Program-made: the position numbers and the translations under genes | Notes under the pieces: generated by a model | Told to the model about the DNA's origin: nothing | The model's input: only the letters and a program-made list of their open reading frames with translations | Database searches by the model: none | NCBI GenBank assembly: GCA_051954935.1 | Contig: JBQCHG010000048.1 | Location: 39,205 to 103,204 of the forward strand | Length of the DNA: 64,000 nucleotides | Direction: 5' to 3' | Source of the DNA: 66-474 sp051954935 | Lineage (GTDB): Bacteria > Pseudomonadota > Gammaproteobacteria > Xanthomonadales > Rhodanobacteraceae | Shown: one piece after another, positions 1-7,498 of the stretch | How the letters are laid out: each line of letters begins with the position of its first letter | Position numbering within the stretch: position 1 is the stretch's first letter

Positions 1-1
1 T

Positions 2-67
2 GACGACCTTGGCACGATGCCGCCTCCGCGCACGCCGGCGTATGCGCAAGGCGCGGCGGCGCGCTGA
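2..67 (+). CDS. C-terminal tail of a possible upstream gene (partial)
   Basis: An open frame entering from the left edge encodes about 21 residues, including PPPRTPAY, and stops with TGA at 65-67. The Shine-Dalgarno of the next gene begins about 18 bases later, which is the spacing expected inside an operon. Too little is visible to name a family, and chance read-through of GC-rich DNA cannot be excluded. Confidence 0.3.
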   Translation, partial: DDLGTMPPPRTPAYAQGAAAR

Positions 68-99
68 CCAACACGGGCGATTGCAGGGAGGATCAAGCC

Positions 100-1674
100 A
101 TGAGGGCACTGCGATTTCTTGCGGGCGCATTGATGTTCTGCTGCGCGGCCGCGATCGCCGCGACCGCGTCGGCGACGACTTACTACGTGCGCAACGACGG
201 CGGTACGGCCCGGCGATGCAACGGCACGGCGGATGCGCCCTATGAGGGCTCGCACGGCCATGCCTGCGCATGGGATTCGCCGATGGAGGCTTTGCCGCCA
301 CGGGTCACCGGTGACAAGCCGCGCATCAATGGCGGCGATACGTTGATCATCGACGCCGGTTCCTATCCGATCGGCTGGATGCGCGAATGGGATTGCGCGG
401 TCAGCCAGGCGCACGAGTGCGTGCCGCAGGCGATTCCTTCCGGCACTGCGGACAATCCGACCCGCATCCTTGGCGCGGGCTGGGACTCGGGCTGCGCCGC
501 GCCGCCGCGGTTATGGGGCACGCATGGCGCGCACCAATTGCTGTCGCTCGATGGCAGCAGCAACGTGGTAATCGCATGTCTTGACCTCAGCGACCACTCC
601 AATTGCTCCGAGCACTACAGGCCCGATAACGAGTATTCCTGCCCGCGCGGCCCCGAAGGCGACTGGGCCAACATGGGGATCCACGCGCAGGACAGCAGCG
701 ACGTCACGCTGCAGGATTTGCGCATCCATGGCTTCGCCAATCGCGGGGTGCAGGCCGGGCGCATCCGCGACTGGGCGGTGACCCGCGTCAAGATCATCGG
801 TAACGGCAAGGCCGGCTGGGATGGGGATCTGGGCGGCAATGGGCGCAATTCCAGCAATGCCGGAAAGCTCGTGTTCACCGATCTGGAGCTGGGCTGGAAC
901 GGCTGTGCCGAGGACTACCCGGACACCACGAAGATCATCAACTGCTTCGGCCAGAACGAGGGCGGTTACGGCGACGGTTTTGGCTCGGCCTGGACCGGCG
1001 GCGACTTCGTATTCATTCGTCCGAACATCCACGACAACACGCAGGACGGGCTTGACCTGCTGTACGCCAACGGCACCGGCTCCATCAGCGTGGATCAGGG
1101 TTATTTTGCCCGCAACGCCGGGCAGGATCTCAAGCTCAAGGGCAATGCGACGATCACCCATTCCGTGTTCATCGCCTGGTGTTCGGCGATGAAACACGCG
1201 GGTTATCCCGCGGGCAAAGACGCCTGTCGCGCCGGCGGTGGCGAAGTGGCGGACATGAATGCTCCGAACCAGACCGTCACTTTCGCGTACAACACGGTCA
1301 TCGGCGAATCCAACTGCCTGTTCAGCGGTGACTCGGACAAGGCGGATGCGAGCGACACCTACCTCATCCACAACAACATCTTCATTGGCAAGCCGCGTTG
1401 GGACGGCAACGGCCTGAGCTGCCTCACCTGGTTCTCCGACGGCACCTATCCGGAAAAGGTGGTTTATCGCCACAACATCATCTGGAACGTGCGCAACGAC
1501 GCCTGCCCGCCGGGTTCGCTGTGCACGGATCCGCTGCTGAAGAACGAGACCTTGGAAGCCTTCGATCCCACGCCACTCCAGGACAGTCCGGCATTGCGCG
1601 CCGGCGCACACGCCTCGAAGGGCCCCGTGCACGAGGTGCGCGCGCGGTCGCCCGCTGCCGGTGCGGTTGAATAA
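100..1674 (+). CDS. secreted right-handed parallel beta-helix protein
   Basis: The 524-residue product has a Sec signal peptide of about 25 residues ending in TASA, followed by ATTYYVRNDGGT, a typical entry into a parallel beta-helix. Repeated rungs are seen around DSSDVTLQDLRIHGF, NRGVQAGRI and IHDNTQDGLDLLYANGTG. AGGGAGGA at 85-92 sets the ATG at 100. Such folds belong to polysaccharide lyases, C5-epimerases and carbohydrate-binding proteins; I cannot assign catalytic residues. It is a close paralogue of the 642-residue protein at 3288 but lacks that protein's Gly/Ser/Thr linker and basic tail, ending soon after a degenerate version of the terminal rung (AAGAVE where the paralogue has DIGAYEF). 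The neighbouring EPS genes suggest it binds or modifies the exported polysaccharide, which is inference. Confidence 0.8.
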   Translation: MRALRFLAGALMFCCAAAIAATASATTYYVRNDGGTARRCNGTADAPYEGSHGHACAWDSPMEALPPRVTGDKPRINGGDTLIIDAGSYPIGWMREWDCAVSQAHECVPQAIPSGTADNPTRILGAGWDSGCAAPPRLWGTHGAHQLLSLDGSSNVVIACLDLSDHSNCSEHYRPDNEYSCPRGPEGDWANMGIHAQDSSDVTLQDLRIHGFANRGVQAGRIRDWAVTRVKIIGNGKAGWDGDLGGNGRNSSNAGKLVFTDLELGWNGCAEDYPDTTKIINCFGQNEGGYGDGFGSAWTGGDFVFIRPNIHDNTQDGLDLLYANGTGSISVDQGYFARNAGQDLKLKGNATITHSVFIAWCSAMKHAGYPAGKDACRAGGGEVADMNAPNQTVTFAYNTVIGESNCLFSGDSDKADASDTYLIHNNIFIGKPRWDGNGLSCLTWFSDGTYPEKVVYRHNIIWNVRNDACPPGSLCTDPLLKNETLEAFDPTPLQDSPALRAGAHASKGPVHEVRARSPAAGAVE

Positions 1675-1722
1675 CAAGGGCGCGCAGTTGGGCGCTCCCG
1701 ACCGGACCGCCTGCTGCAGCGC

Positions 1723-2940
1723 TCAGGCGGGAACGGCAACGAGGCACTGTGCGGCGGCCTGCTCGCCGATGCGCGCGGCCTCGCCGGAAATCACCATCGA
1801 AGCCGGGGCGGCCTGCCCGATCAGGTAACCCTGCGCGTAACGCACGTTCAATTCACGCAGGCGCTGCAACTGGCGCGCATTCTCCACGCCCTCGCAGATC
1901 ACCGCCGCGCCCAGCCCGTGCGCCATCGCAACCACCGCTTCCACGATCGCCATCGCACGCGTGCTGTCGAACATCTGCCGCGCGAAGGCCTGGTCCATCT
2001 TCACGTATTCGAATTCGAGCCGGTGCAGGTGGGTGAGGTTGGAATAGCCGGTGCCGAAGTCATCCAGCGCGAACGGAATGTCGTGTGCACGGCAGTGCTT
2101 CATCACCGCATCCACTTGCGCGTAGTCGAGCATGCGGCTCTCGGTGACTTCCAGCTTCAGCATTCCGGCCGGCAGCCGCGCGTCGCGCACGCGCTCGATG
2201 ATCGCGCGCGCGGTACCGGGCTCAACCAGCTGCCGTGCGGACAGATTCAACGCGATGTTGGGCAACGGTTGCTCGGCCTTCGCGTGAAGGGCGCCCAGCA
2301 CTTCGATCACCCGATCCAGCACGTACTCGCCGACCGGCACGATCAGTGACGTTTCTTCCGCGAGCTTGATGAACTCCGCCGGCGACACCGGCCCGCGCCC
2401 GGGCAATTCCCAGCGCACCAACGCCTCGTAACCGGATACGCGCGCATCAACGATGTCGTAGATCGGCTGATAGCGCACCTCCAGCGTGCCCTGGTCCAGT
2501 GCTTCGCGCAGTTGCGCCTCGAGCCGGATCTTCTCGATGCCGCTGCGCTCGGCCGGATCATCGCAGGGCACGTCTTCCGCAGGCAGCGGAGCGTCCGGAG
2601 GAAGACTGGCAATCACGCTCTGCTTGTAGCGCAACAGGCTGTCCACCAGCGCGCGCACCACCGCGTCGCCTTCTTCCAGGCGTTCGCGAAACTGATCCGG
2701 CTCGATCGCCAGCAATACCGCGTCGTTTTGCGCGGTGGCGGTGTCGGTGCGCGGCGAACCATCCAGCAAACCGATTTCCCCGATCAGCTCGCCGGGTCCC
2801 AGCACGCCGTGCCGCGTTTCGCGGCGGCCGTGCACGGAAATCAGCTCCACGCTGCCGCGTTCGATCAGCCACGCGCAATCGGAAGGTTCGCCTTGGCTGT
2901 AAAGCACCTCGCCGGCGAACAGCTCACGTCGAATTGTCAT
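1723..2940 (-). CDS. c-di-GMP phosphodiesterase: cyclic-nucleotide-binding domain plus EAL domain
   Basis: The 405-residue cytoplasmic protein has two parts. Residues 1-115 form a cNMP-binding-type beta-roll, with GELIGEIGLLDGSPRTDTA as the phosphate-binding cassette. Residues 140-385 form an EAL domain. The residues needed for c-di-GMP hydrolysis appear intact: E172 in the EAL motif, N232, E264/E267 (EVTE), D293-D294 (DDFGTG), K314, E350, E353 and Q370. There is no transmembrane segment or GGDEF domain. The first domain probably gates phosphodiesterase activity in response to a nucleotide or similar ligand. A GGGGGAG Shine-Dalgarno precedes the ATG at 2940. It is convergent with the first beta-helix gene and divergent from the second, so it probably ties EPS output to c-di-GMP, although no target is shown by the sequence. 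Confidence 0.9.
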   Translation of the reverse strand: MTIRRELFAGEVLYSQGEPSDCAWLIERGSVELISVHGRRETRHGVLGPGELIGEIGLLDGSPRTDTATAQNDAVLLAIEPDQFRERLEEGDAVVRALVDSLLRYKQSVIASLPPDAPLPAEDVPCDDPAERSGIEKIRLEAQLREALDQGTLEVRYQPIYDIVDARVSGYEALVRWELPGRGPVSPAEFIKLAEETSLIVPVGEYVLDRVIEVLGALHAKAEQPLPNIALNLSARQLVEPGTARAIIERVRDARLPAGMLKLEVTESRMLDYAQVDAVMKHCRAHDIPFALDDFGTGYSNLTHLHRLEFEYVKMDQAFARQMFDSTRAMAIVEAVVAMAHGLGAAVICEGVENARQLQRLRELNVRYAQGYLIGQAAPASMVISGEAARIGEQAAAQCLVAVPA

Positions 2941-3031
2941 CCCCAGGTCTCCCCCATGTGCAAGCCGCCTTCACAAGTGTGCCAGTGAGTGGCTGCTGAT
3001 TCACGCGACCTGCACTTCGCCTTCTTCGTCG

Positions 3032-3060
3032 CCGTTAAACGGAAGTTGATTCCGTTAAAC
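3032..3060. promoter_or_regulatory. operator-like palindrome and direct repeat in a divergent promoter region
   Basis: In the 347-base gap between the EAL gene and the second beta-helix gene, CCGTTAAAC occurs twice (3032-3040 and 3052-3060), 20 bp apart, about two helical turns. Overlapping it is a perfect 7-5-7 inverted repeat, AACGGAA-gttga-TTCCGTT, at 3038-3056. The site is centred about 107 bp upstream of the EAL start and 240 bp upstream of the beta-helix start. This looks like a transcription-factor site; no regulator is identified. Confidence 0.5.
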
Positions 3061-3171
3061 CATTGTTCGCATACGTGAAAAGACGTCCACGCAATTGCGA
3101 CATTTGTGATGGCGTTGTCGAAAACAGGTGGATGGCACGTATTCAAGGTAAGTAGATGCGTCTGTAGTCTG

Positions 3172-3200
3172 CCCTCCGTCGGCTGTTCTGGCCGACAGGG
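3172..3200 (+). promoter_or_regulatory. hairpin in the leader of the second beta-helix gene
   Basis: GTCGGC at 3178-3183 pairs with GCCGAC at 3191-3196 across a 7-base loop. The stem continues as CCCT/AGGG after a two-base CC bulge. It lies 88-116 bases upstream of the ATG and has no U-tract, so it is not a classical terminator. It may be a leader structure, and I cannot match it to a known riboswitch class. Confidence 0.35.
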
Positions 3201-3287
3201 CTCGATAGGGATTTCAAGCGCCTCCCGCGCAGTGATCAGTCGGAAGGACAGATTGCTTCGCGCTGTTTTCGCAAAGGTGAAATCCCC

Positions 3288-5216
3288 ATGAAAGTGCTAC
3301 ACCTCTCCGCCGCCGCGATGCTGGCGTGGGGCGGCTTCGCCGCCTTCAACGTTGCTTCCGCGACCACGTACTACGTGCGCACCGATGGCGGCACCGCAGT
3401 TCAGTGCAACGGCCGCGCCGATGCGGCATACCCGGGCAGCGGCACCAACCTGTCCTGCGCCTGGAACCATCCGTTCGTCGCGTTGCCTCCGTCCACCAGC
3501 AACAACCCGCAGACGCCGCGCATTCACGGTGGCGATACGCTGGTGATCGACCCGGGCAGTTACGAAATGGGCATTGGCGCCAAAGACGCCACCAAGCTTT
3601 ATGGCGCTTGCAGCACCACTTACCCGTGGGATTGCAAGATGCCTTCCATTCCGAGCGGGACCACGACCAACCCGACCCGCATCGTCGGCGCTGGCTGGAA
3701 CTCAGGCTGCAAGGCGCAGCCGGAGCTGTGGGGCTCCAATCGCGTGCACCAGGTGATCACTCTGGACGGCAGCTCCAACGTGGTGGTGGCCTGCCTCAAC
3801 ATCACCGACCACAGCGCCTGCATCGAGGGCCACTTCATCGCGAGCATCGCCTGCAACAAGACCACCCTGCCTTACGGCCCCTGGGCGAGCGAAGGCATCC
3901 ATGCGCAGGATTCCAACAACGTGACCCTGCAGGACCTGCATATCCACGGGCTGGCTCATACCGGCATCCAGGCAGGTCGCATCAGCAACTGGACGTTGAA
4001 CAACGTGAAGATCATCGGCAACGGCCAGGCCGGATGGGACGGTGATCTGGGCGGCACCCAGAGCAGCTCCAACTCCGGAAACATCACGTTCAACAACGTC
4101 GAAATCGGCTGGACCGGTTGTACCGAGCAATATCCGAGCACGACCATTTACGCCTGCTGGGGCCAGCAGGAGGGCGGCTACGGCGACAGCTTCGGCAGCG
4201 GCAAGACCGGTGGCAACTGGACGTTCAACCACGTGTACATCCACAACGGCACCCAGGATGGTCTTGACCTGCTGTATGCCGATGGCACCGGCAAGGTCAC
4301 CGTGTTGAACAGCCGCTTCGAGGGCAGTGCGGGCAACCAGGTCAAGATTGCCGGACCCTCGGTGATCCAGAATTCGGTGATCATCGGCACCTGCGGCTCG
4401 TTCAACGGCAAGTACTACATGTCGTCCGGCGACAACTGCCGTGGTGCGGGTAACGCGCTGGTCATGCGGGTATTCCCGGGAGACCTGGTATCGGTTGCCT
4501 ACAACACCATCAGCGGCCAGGGCGATTGCCTGACCCAGGCGGACAGCAACTACGGCGACAGCACCTCGGAGGTGGACCTGTACGACAACGTGCTGCTCGG
4601 CCAGACCAAGTGGGGCACCTCGCAGAAGAGCTGCATCTTCTACTGGAGCGAACCGCCGCGCGGCAAGGTCGCCATCAAGAGCAACGTGATCTGGAATACG
4701 CGCTACTACACCACGAATCCGACCGGCAACATCTATGCCGATCCGAAACTGGTGTCGGAAAGCCTGGCCAGCTTCGGTCCTGCCCTCGCACTCGGCAGCC
4801 CGGCGATCGACAAGGCGAGCACCATCATCACGGTGAAGAACGACTACCTGGGCAATGCACGTCCAGTGGGAGCCGGCTACGACATCGGCGCCTATGAGTT
4901 CGGCAGCACCAGCAGCACCGGTGGCAGCACTGGCGGTACCACTGGTGGCAGCACTGGCGGCACCACTGGCGGCAGCACGGGCGGCACCGGTACCACCAGT
5001 CCCGCGCGGAAGTGGTCAACGGGTGGCGCATTGCCGGCGCGGTTGATCGGCAGTACCACCCTGACCAGCACGGCTTCGGCACCGGCGCGGTCCGTTTCGA
5101 GTCAGCAGGACTCGGCCCGCAAGGTGAGCACCGCGCCGCAGAAGCAACAGCAGCGCTATTCGTTGAGCGAAGCGATCCGACGCTGGCTAGGCGGCGAGGA
5201 AACCGCTGCGCGCTGA
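3288..5216 (+). CDS. secreted right-handed parallel beta-helix protein with Gly/Ser/Thr linker and basic C-terminal tail
   Basis: The 642-residue product has a signal peptide of about 25 residues (cleavage near VASA), then ATTYYVRTDGGT and a long beta-helix that aligns along its length with the 524-residue paralogue at 100. The helix closes with DIGAYEFGST, the classic terminal rung of such proteins. A low-complexity linker of STGGSTGGT units (DNA about 4908-5000) follows, then a Ser/Gln/Arg-rich tail ending in YSLSEAIRRWLGGEETAAR. No PEP-CTERM or LPXTG-type signal is seen. AAAGGTGA at 3273-3280 precedes the ATG. The linker-tail layout suggests a tethering or interaction module added to the helix. 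Secreted polysaccharide lyase, epimerase or binding protein are all possible. Confidence 0.8.
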   Translation: MKVLHLSAAAMLAWGGFAAFNVASATTYYVRTDGGTAVQCNGRADAAYPGSGTNLSCAWNHPFVALPPSTSNNPQTPRIHGGDTLVIDPGSYEMGIGAKDATKLYGACSTTYPWDCKMPSIPSGTTTNPTRIVGAGWNSGCKAQPELWGSNRVHQVITLDGSSNVVVACLNITDHSACIEGHFIASIACNKTTLPYGPWASEGIHAQDSNNVTLQDLHIHGLAHTGIQAGRISNWTLNNVKIIGNGQAGWDGDLGGTQSSSNSGNITFNNVEIGWTGCTEQYPSTTIYACWGQQEGGYGDSFGSGKTGGNWTFNHVYIHNGTQDGLDLLYADGTGKVTVLNSRFEGSAGNQVKIAGPSVIQNSVIIGTCGSFNGKYYMSSGDNCRGAGNALVMRVFPGDLVSVAYNTISGQGDCLTQADSNYGDSTSEVDLYDNVLLGQTKWGTSQKSCIFYWSEPPRGKVAIKSNVIWNTRYYTTNPTGNIYADPKLVSESLASFGPALALGSPAIDKASTIITVKNDYLGNARPVGAGYDIGAYEFGSTSSTGGSTGGTTGGSTGGTTGGSTGGTGTTSPARKWSTGGALPARLIGSTTLTSTASAPARSVSSQQDSARKVSTAPQKQQQRYSLSEAIRRWLGGEETAAR

Positions 5217-5288
5217 CCCGAAAGCAACGCAACGCCACGCACGCGTTCCCATGGGGCGCGGTAGAGACCCAGGGATCGGGTTTGGAAA

Positions 5289-5319
5289 GGCGGCATCGCG
5301 AAAGCGGTGCCGCCTTTTT
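5289..5319. terminator. rho-independent terminator between convergent genes
   Basis: An 11-bp stem, GGCGGCATCGC at 5289-5299 with GCGGTGCCGCC at 5304-5314 (one T-G wobble), encloses a GAAA tetraloop and is followed by TTTTT at 5315-5319. The stem is preceded by AAA on the plus strand, so it could act in both directions. It ends the beta-helix transcript and abuts the stop of the minus-strand acyltransferase. Confidence 0.85.
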
Positions 5320-6431
5320 CAGTGCGCATCCATCAGCGTGACCGGGCCTTGTGCGCGAGTGGGCAGGCCCTCGGTCCGTTCCAGCCGCTTGCGCATGCCA
5401 CGGAACGCGGACTCGATCAGGAAATACGACAGCAGCGCGCAGCCGAACGCGAAAGCGAAGTTCTGCGGGAACGCGTTTGCCCATGCACCCGCATTCCGAT
5501 TGATGAACGGCTGCTGCCACAGGTACAGCGAATAGCTCATCACCCCGAGAAAGGCGATCGGCTTCCAGTTGAGGAAGCGCCCGGCCAGCGAATCGGCATG
5601 CCGGGTGCTGGATTCGATCAGCAGCGCGATGCAGACATTCATCACCGGCGAGAACACCAGCTCCACCAGCGTATAGTCGGACTCGCGGTTTATCAGCAGG
5701 ATCAGCGGGACCGCCAGCCACAGCCAGCGACTGCCGGTGAGGCGCAGATACCAGGCTTGTCGCAGCAGCGACGGCCGCAGCAGCGCGAGCGCGCAACCGG
5801 TGGCGAGGTAATCGCACATCGCCGGGAAAATGGACATTCCCGCCAGCGGCGTGGACGGATTCACGTGGAAGATCCATTCGCGGATGCCCGCGCGCACGAT
5901 GGGCCCGAACAGGATCGCGAGCAGCGCCAGCACCAGCGCGCGACGCTGGCGCAGCGCAAGCAGCGCCAGTGGCCACAGCAGATAGAACTGCTCCTCGATG
6001 GACAGCGACCACAAATGGCCGATCTGCCAGGGGTGATTCGGATAGTAATTGACGGTGTAAGTCAGCGCGTAGGCGAAGTCCTGTCCCCTCAGGTCAATCC
6101 AGTCGAGCCATGTCGCCACGGCCAGTGCCAGGACCAGCGCATAGAAGGCCGGGAAGATGCGCAGCACGCGACGTACGTAGAACTTGCCGAGCGAAATCGT
6201 GCCGGTCTTTTCGCGTTCGCTCATCAGCAGCGAGGTGATCAGGAACCCCGAGATCACGAAGAACACCAGCACGCCCAGATGGGAGACGTCGCCGATCGCG
6301 TCCCACAGATCGCTGTCCATCCGGTTTGGAAAGCCGCGGGTGCCGGTGAGATGCCCGAACAGCACCATCAGGATCGAAACCGCACGGATGCCGTCCAGTG
6401 ACGGTATGCGCCTGCTTTTCGGCTTGGCCAT
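5319..6431 (-). CDS. acyltransferase 3 family membrane protein (OafA/YrhL-like)
   Basis: The 370-residue polytopic protein begins with the family signature RRIPSLDGIRAVSILMVLFGH, whose His is the conserved acyl-transfer residue. It has about ten hydrophobic segments and carries FYVRRVLRIFPAFY in the usual position. Family members transfer acetyl or other acyl groups to carbohydrates of LPS, Nod factors or capsules at the inner membrane. No C-terminal SGNH domain is present. It lies 69 bases downstream of a methyltransferase on the same strand. A role in O-acylating the EPS repeat unit is inferred from context. Confidence 0.9.
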   Translation of the reverse strand: MAKPKSRRIPSLDGIRAVSILMVLFGHLTGTRGFPNRMDSDLWDAIGDVSHLGVLVFFVISGFLITSLLMSEREKTGTISLGKFYVRRVLRIFPAFYALVLALAVATWLDWIDLRGQDFAYALTYTVNYYPNHPWQIGHLWSLSIEEQFYLLWPLALLALRQRRALVLALLAILFGPIVRAGIREWIFHVNPSTPLAGMSIFPAMCDYLATGCALALLRPSLLRQAWYLRLTGSRWLWLAVPLILLINRESDYTLVELVFSPVMNVCIALLIESSTRHADSLAGRFLNWKPIAFLGVMSYSLYLWQQPFINRNAGAWANAFPQNFAFAFGCALLSYFLIESAFRGMRKRLERTEGLPTRAQGPVTLMDAH

Positions 6432-6500
6432 TGCAAATCCTCCCAGTCCGTTGCGGCGATTGGATCCGGCAATCCCGGCCGCTGGTCTGCAATGGGGTAT

Positions 6501-7268
6501 TTACTTCTCCACTCTCACCGCCATTACCGCCCCAGGCAAGCCGGCGCGTATCGCCAGGCTGTCCAGCATGCGGCCCACCCACCTCAACCGGCCCGGGATA
6601 TAAAAATCCAATTGCCCGACACGACTGAAATTCAATACTGTGCAGCTGGAGAAATCCGACGTGAACCGTGCGATCTGAGCGGGTGCATTGGCGCGATAAA
6701 AGGCCCGGTAATTCTCATATCGCTGTTCCCCCCGCTTGCCATGCAGCTTGTCGAGATAGATGTCCTTTATCCGGAGCTTCTCCATCAGGGTCGAAACCAG
6801 GACGAACCAATGCCTCGCGTCCACCGTGAAGCCCCAGAAGCAACCGCCTTTGCGCAGCACGTCGTAAATCTTCTTCCAGAACTTCTGTGGGTCGCTGATG
6901 TGCTCCAGCACCATCACGGCAAATGCTATGTCGATGGAGCCGTCCTCGATGGGCGCATCCTCGAAGCAGCAGCGATGGGTCCTGGTGAACACATTCGCCA
7001 GTTCGATATCCGGATCCGGTTCGACTCCGACGTAATCGCCGGCAATATCAACCAGGGAACGCTGGAGTTCGGCATCGTCATCGAAGCCGCCGCCGCAGCC
7101 GATGTCGAGGAGCGTCAGCCGTTCCCGCCACTGCTTCATGATGCGGGCCTCGGCGAGTATCAGGTCCCGAAAAATCGGTGCCCTCCATTCCCCGGAGGAA
7201 TAGCGGCGCGTATAGGCGTGCCAACGGGCCGTCGTCGTGTCCGGGGCTGTCGCGATCAGAAGAGACAA
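6501..7268 (-). CDS. class I SAM-dependent methyltransferase
   Basis: The 255-residue protein has motif I LLDIGCGGG, an acidic strand-2 end (YVGVEPDPDIE), and IDIAFAVMVLEHISDP as motif IV/post-I, typical of the Methyltransf_11/23 fold. The start appears to be TTG at 7268, preceded by a GGGAAAGAG stretch; the next in-frame ATG would remove the N-terminal helix. Base composition is somewhat less GC-rich than its neighbours. Substrate is unknown. Its position between the flippase operon and the acyltransferase suggests methylation of a sugar or lipid-linked glycan. It is transcribed divergently from the flippase gene across 230 bases. Confidence 0.8.
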   Translation of the reverse strand: MSLLIATAPDTTTARWHAYTRRYSSGEWRAPIFRDLILAEARIMKQWRERLTLLDIGCGGGFDDDAELQRSLVDIAGDYVGVEPDPDIELANVFTRTHRCCFEDAPIEDGSIDIAFAVMVLEHISDPQKFWKKIYDVLRKGGCFWGFTVDARHWFVLVSTLMEKLRIKDIYLDKLHGKRGEQRYENYRAFYRANAPAQIARFTSDFSSCTVLNFSRVGQLDFYIPGRLRWVGRMLDSLAIRAGLPGAVMAVRVEK

Positions 7269-7498
7269 GGCTCTTTCCCGCCGACGTCAGGCGCTGTGTG
7301 CGCACGATTGTTCTGGGATTCCGGAATTCATTCTTGGGTGTCTGTCGTTGCGGCCGCGTGAAAGCTGCCCGGCGGTGCTCCCGGCGCGAAACTCACCTTT
7401 TGTGCATTCCGTGCTCCATAGAATCGGGGGCTCTGCCGGCCCAATCCGGTCCGGCGCGCGGGACAGGGTTTCACTTCCAGGAAGGAACGACGCGCATC

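Noticed and set aside
511..1677. 388-codon minus-strand frame opposite the first beta-helix gene
   Set aside because: It is antisense to a protein with signal peptide and conserved paralogue, and shows no recognisable motif.
4908..5000. Short repeats that could suggest a repeat array
   Set aside because: They are 12- to 24-base in-frame repeats coding a Gly/Ser/Thr linker; there are no unique spacers of CRISPR type.
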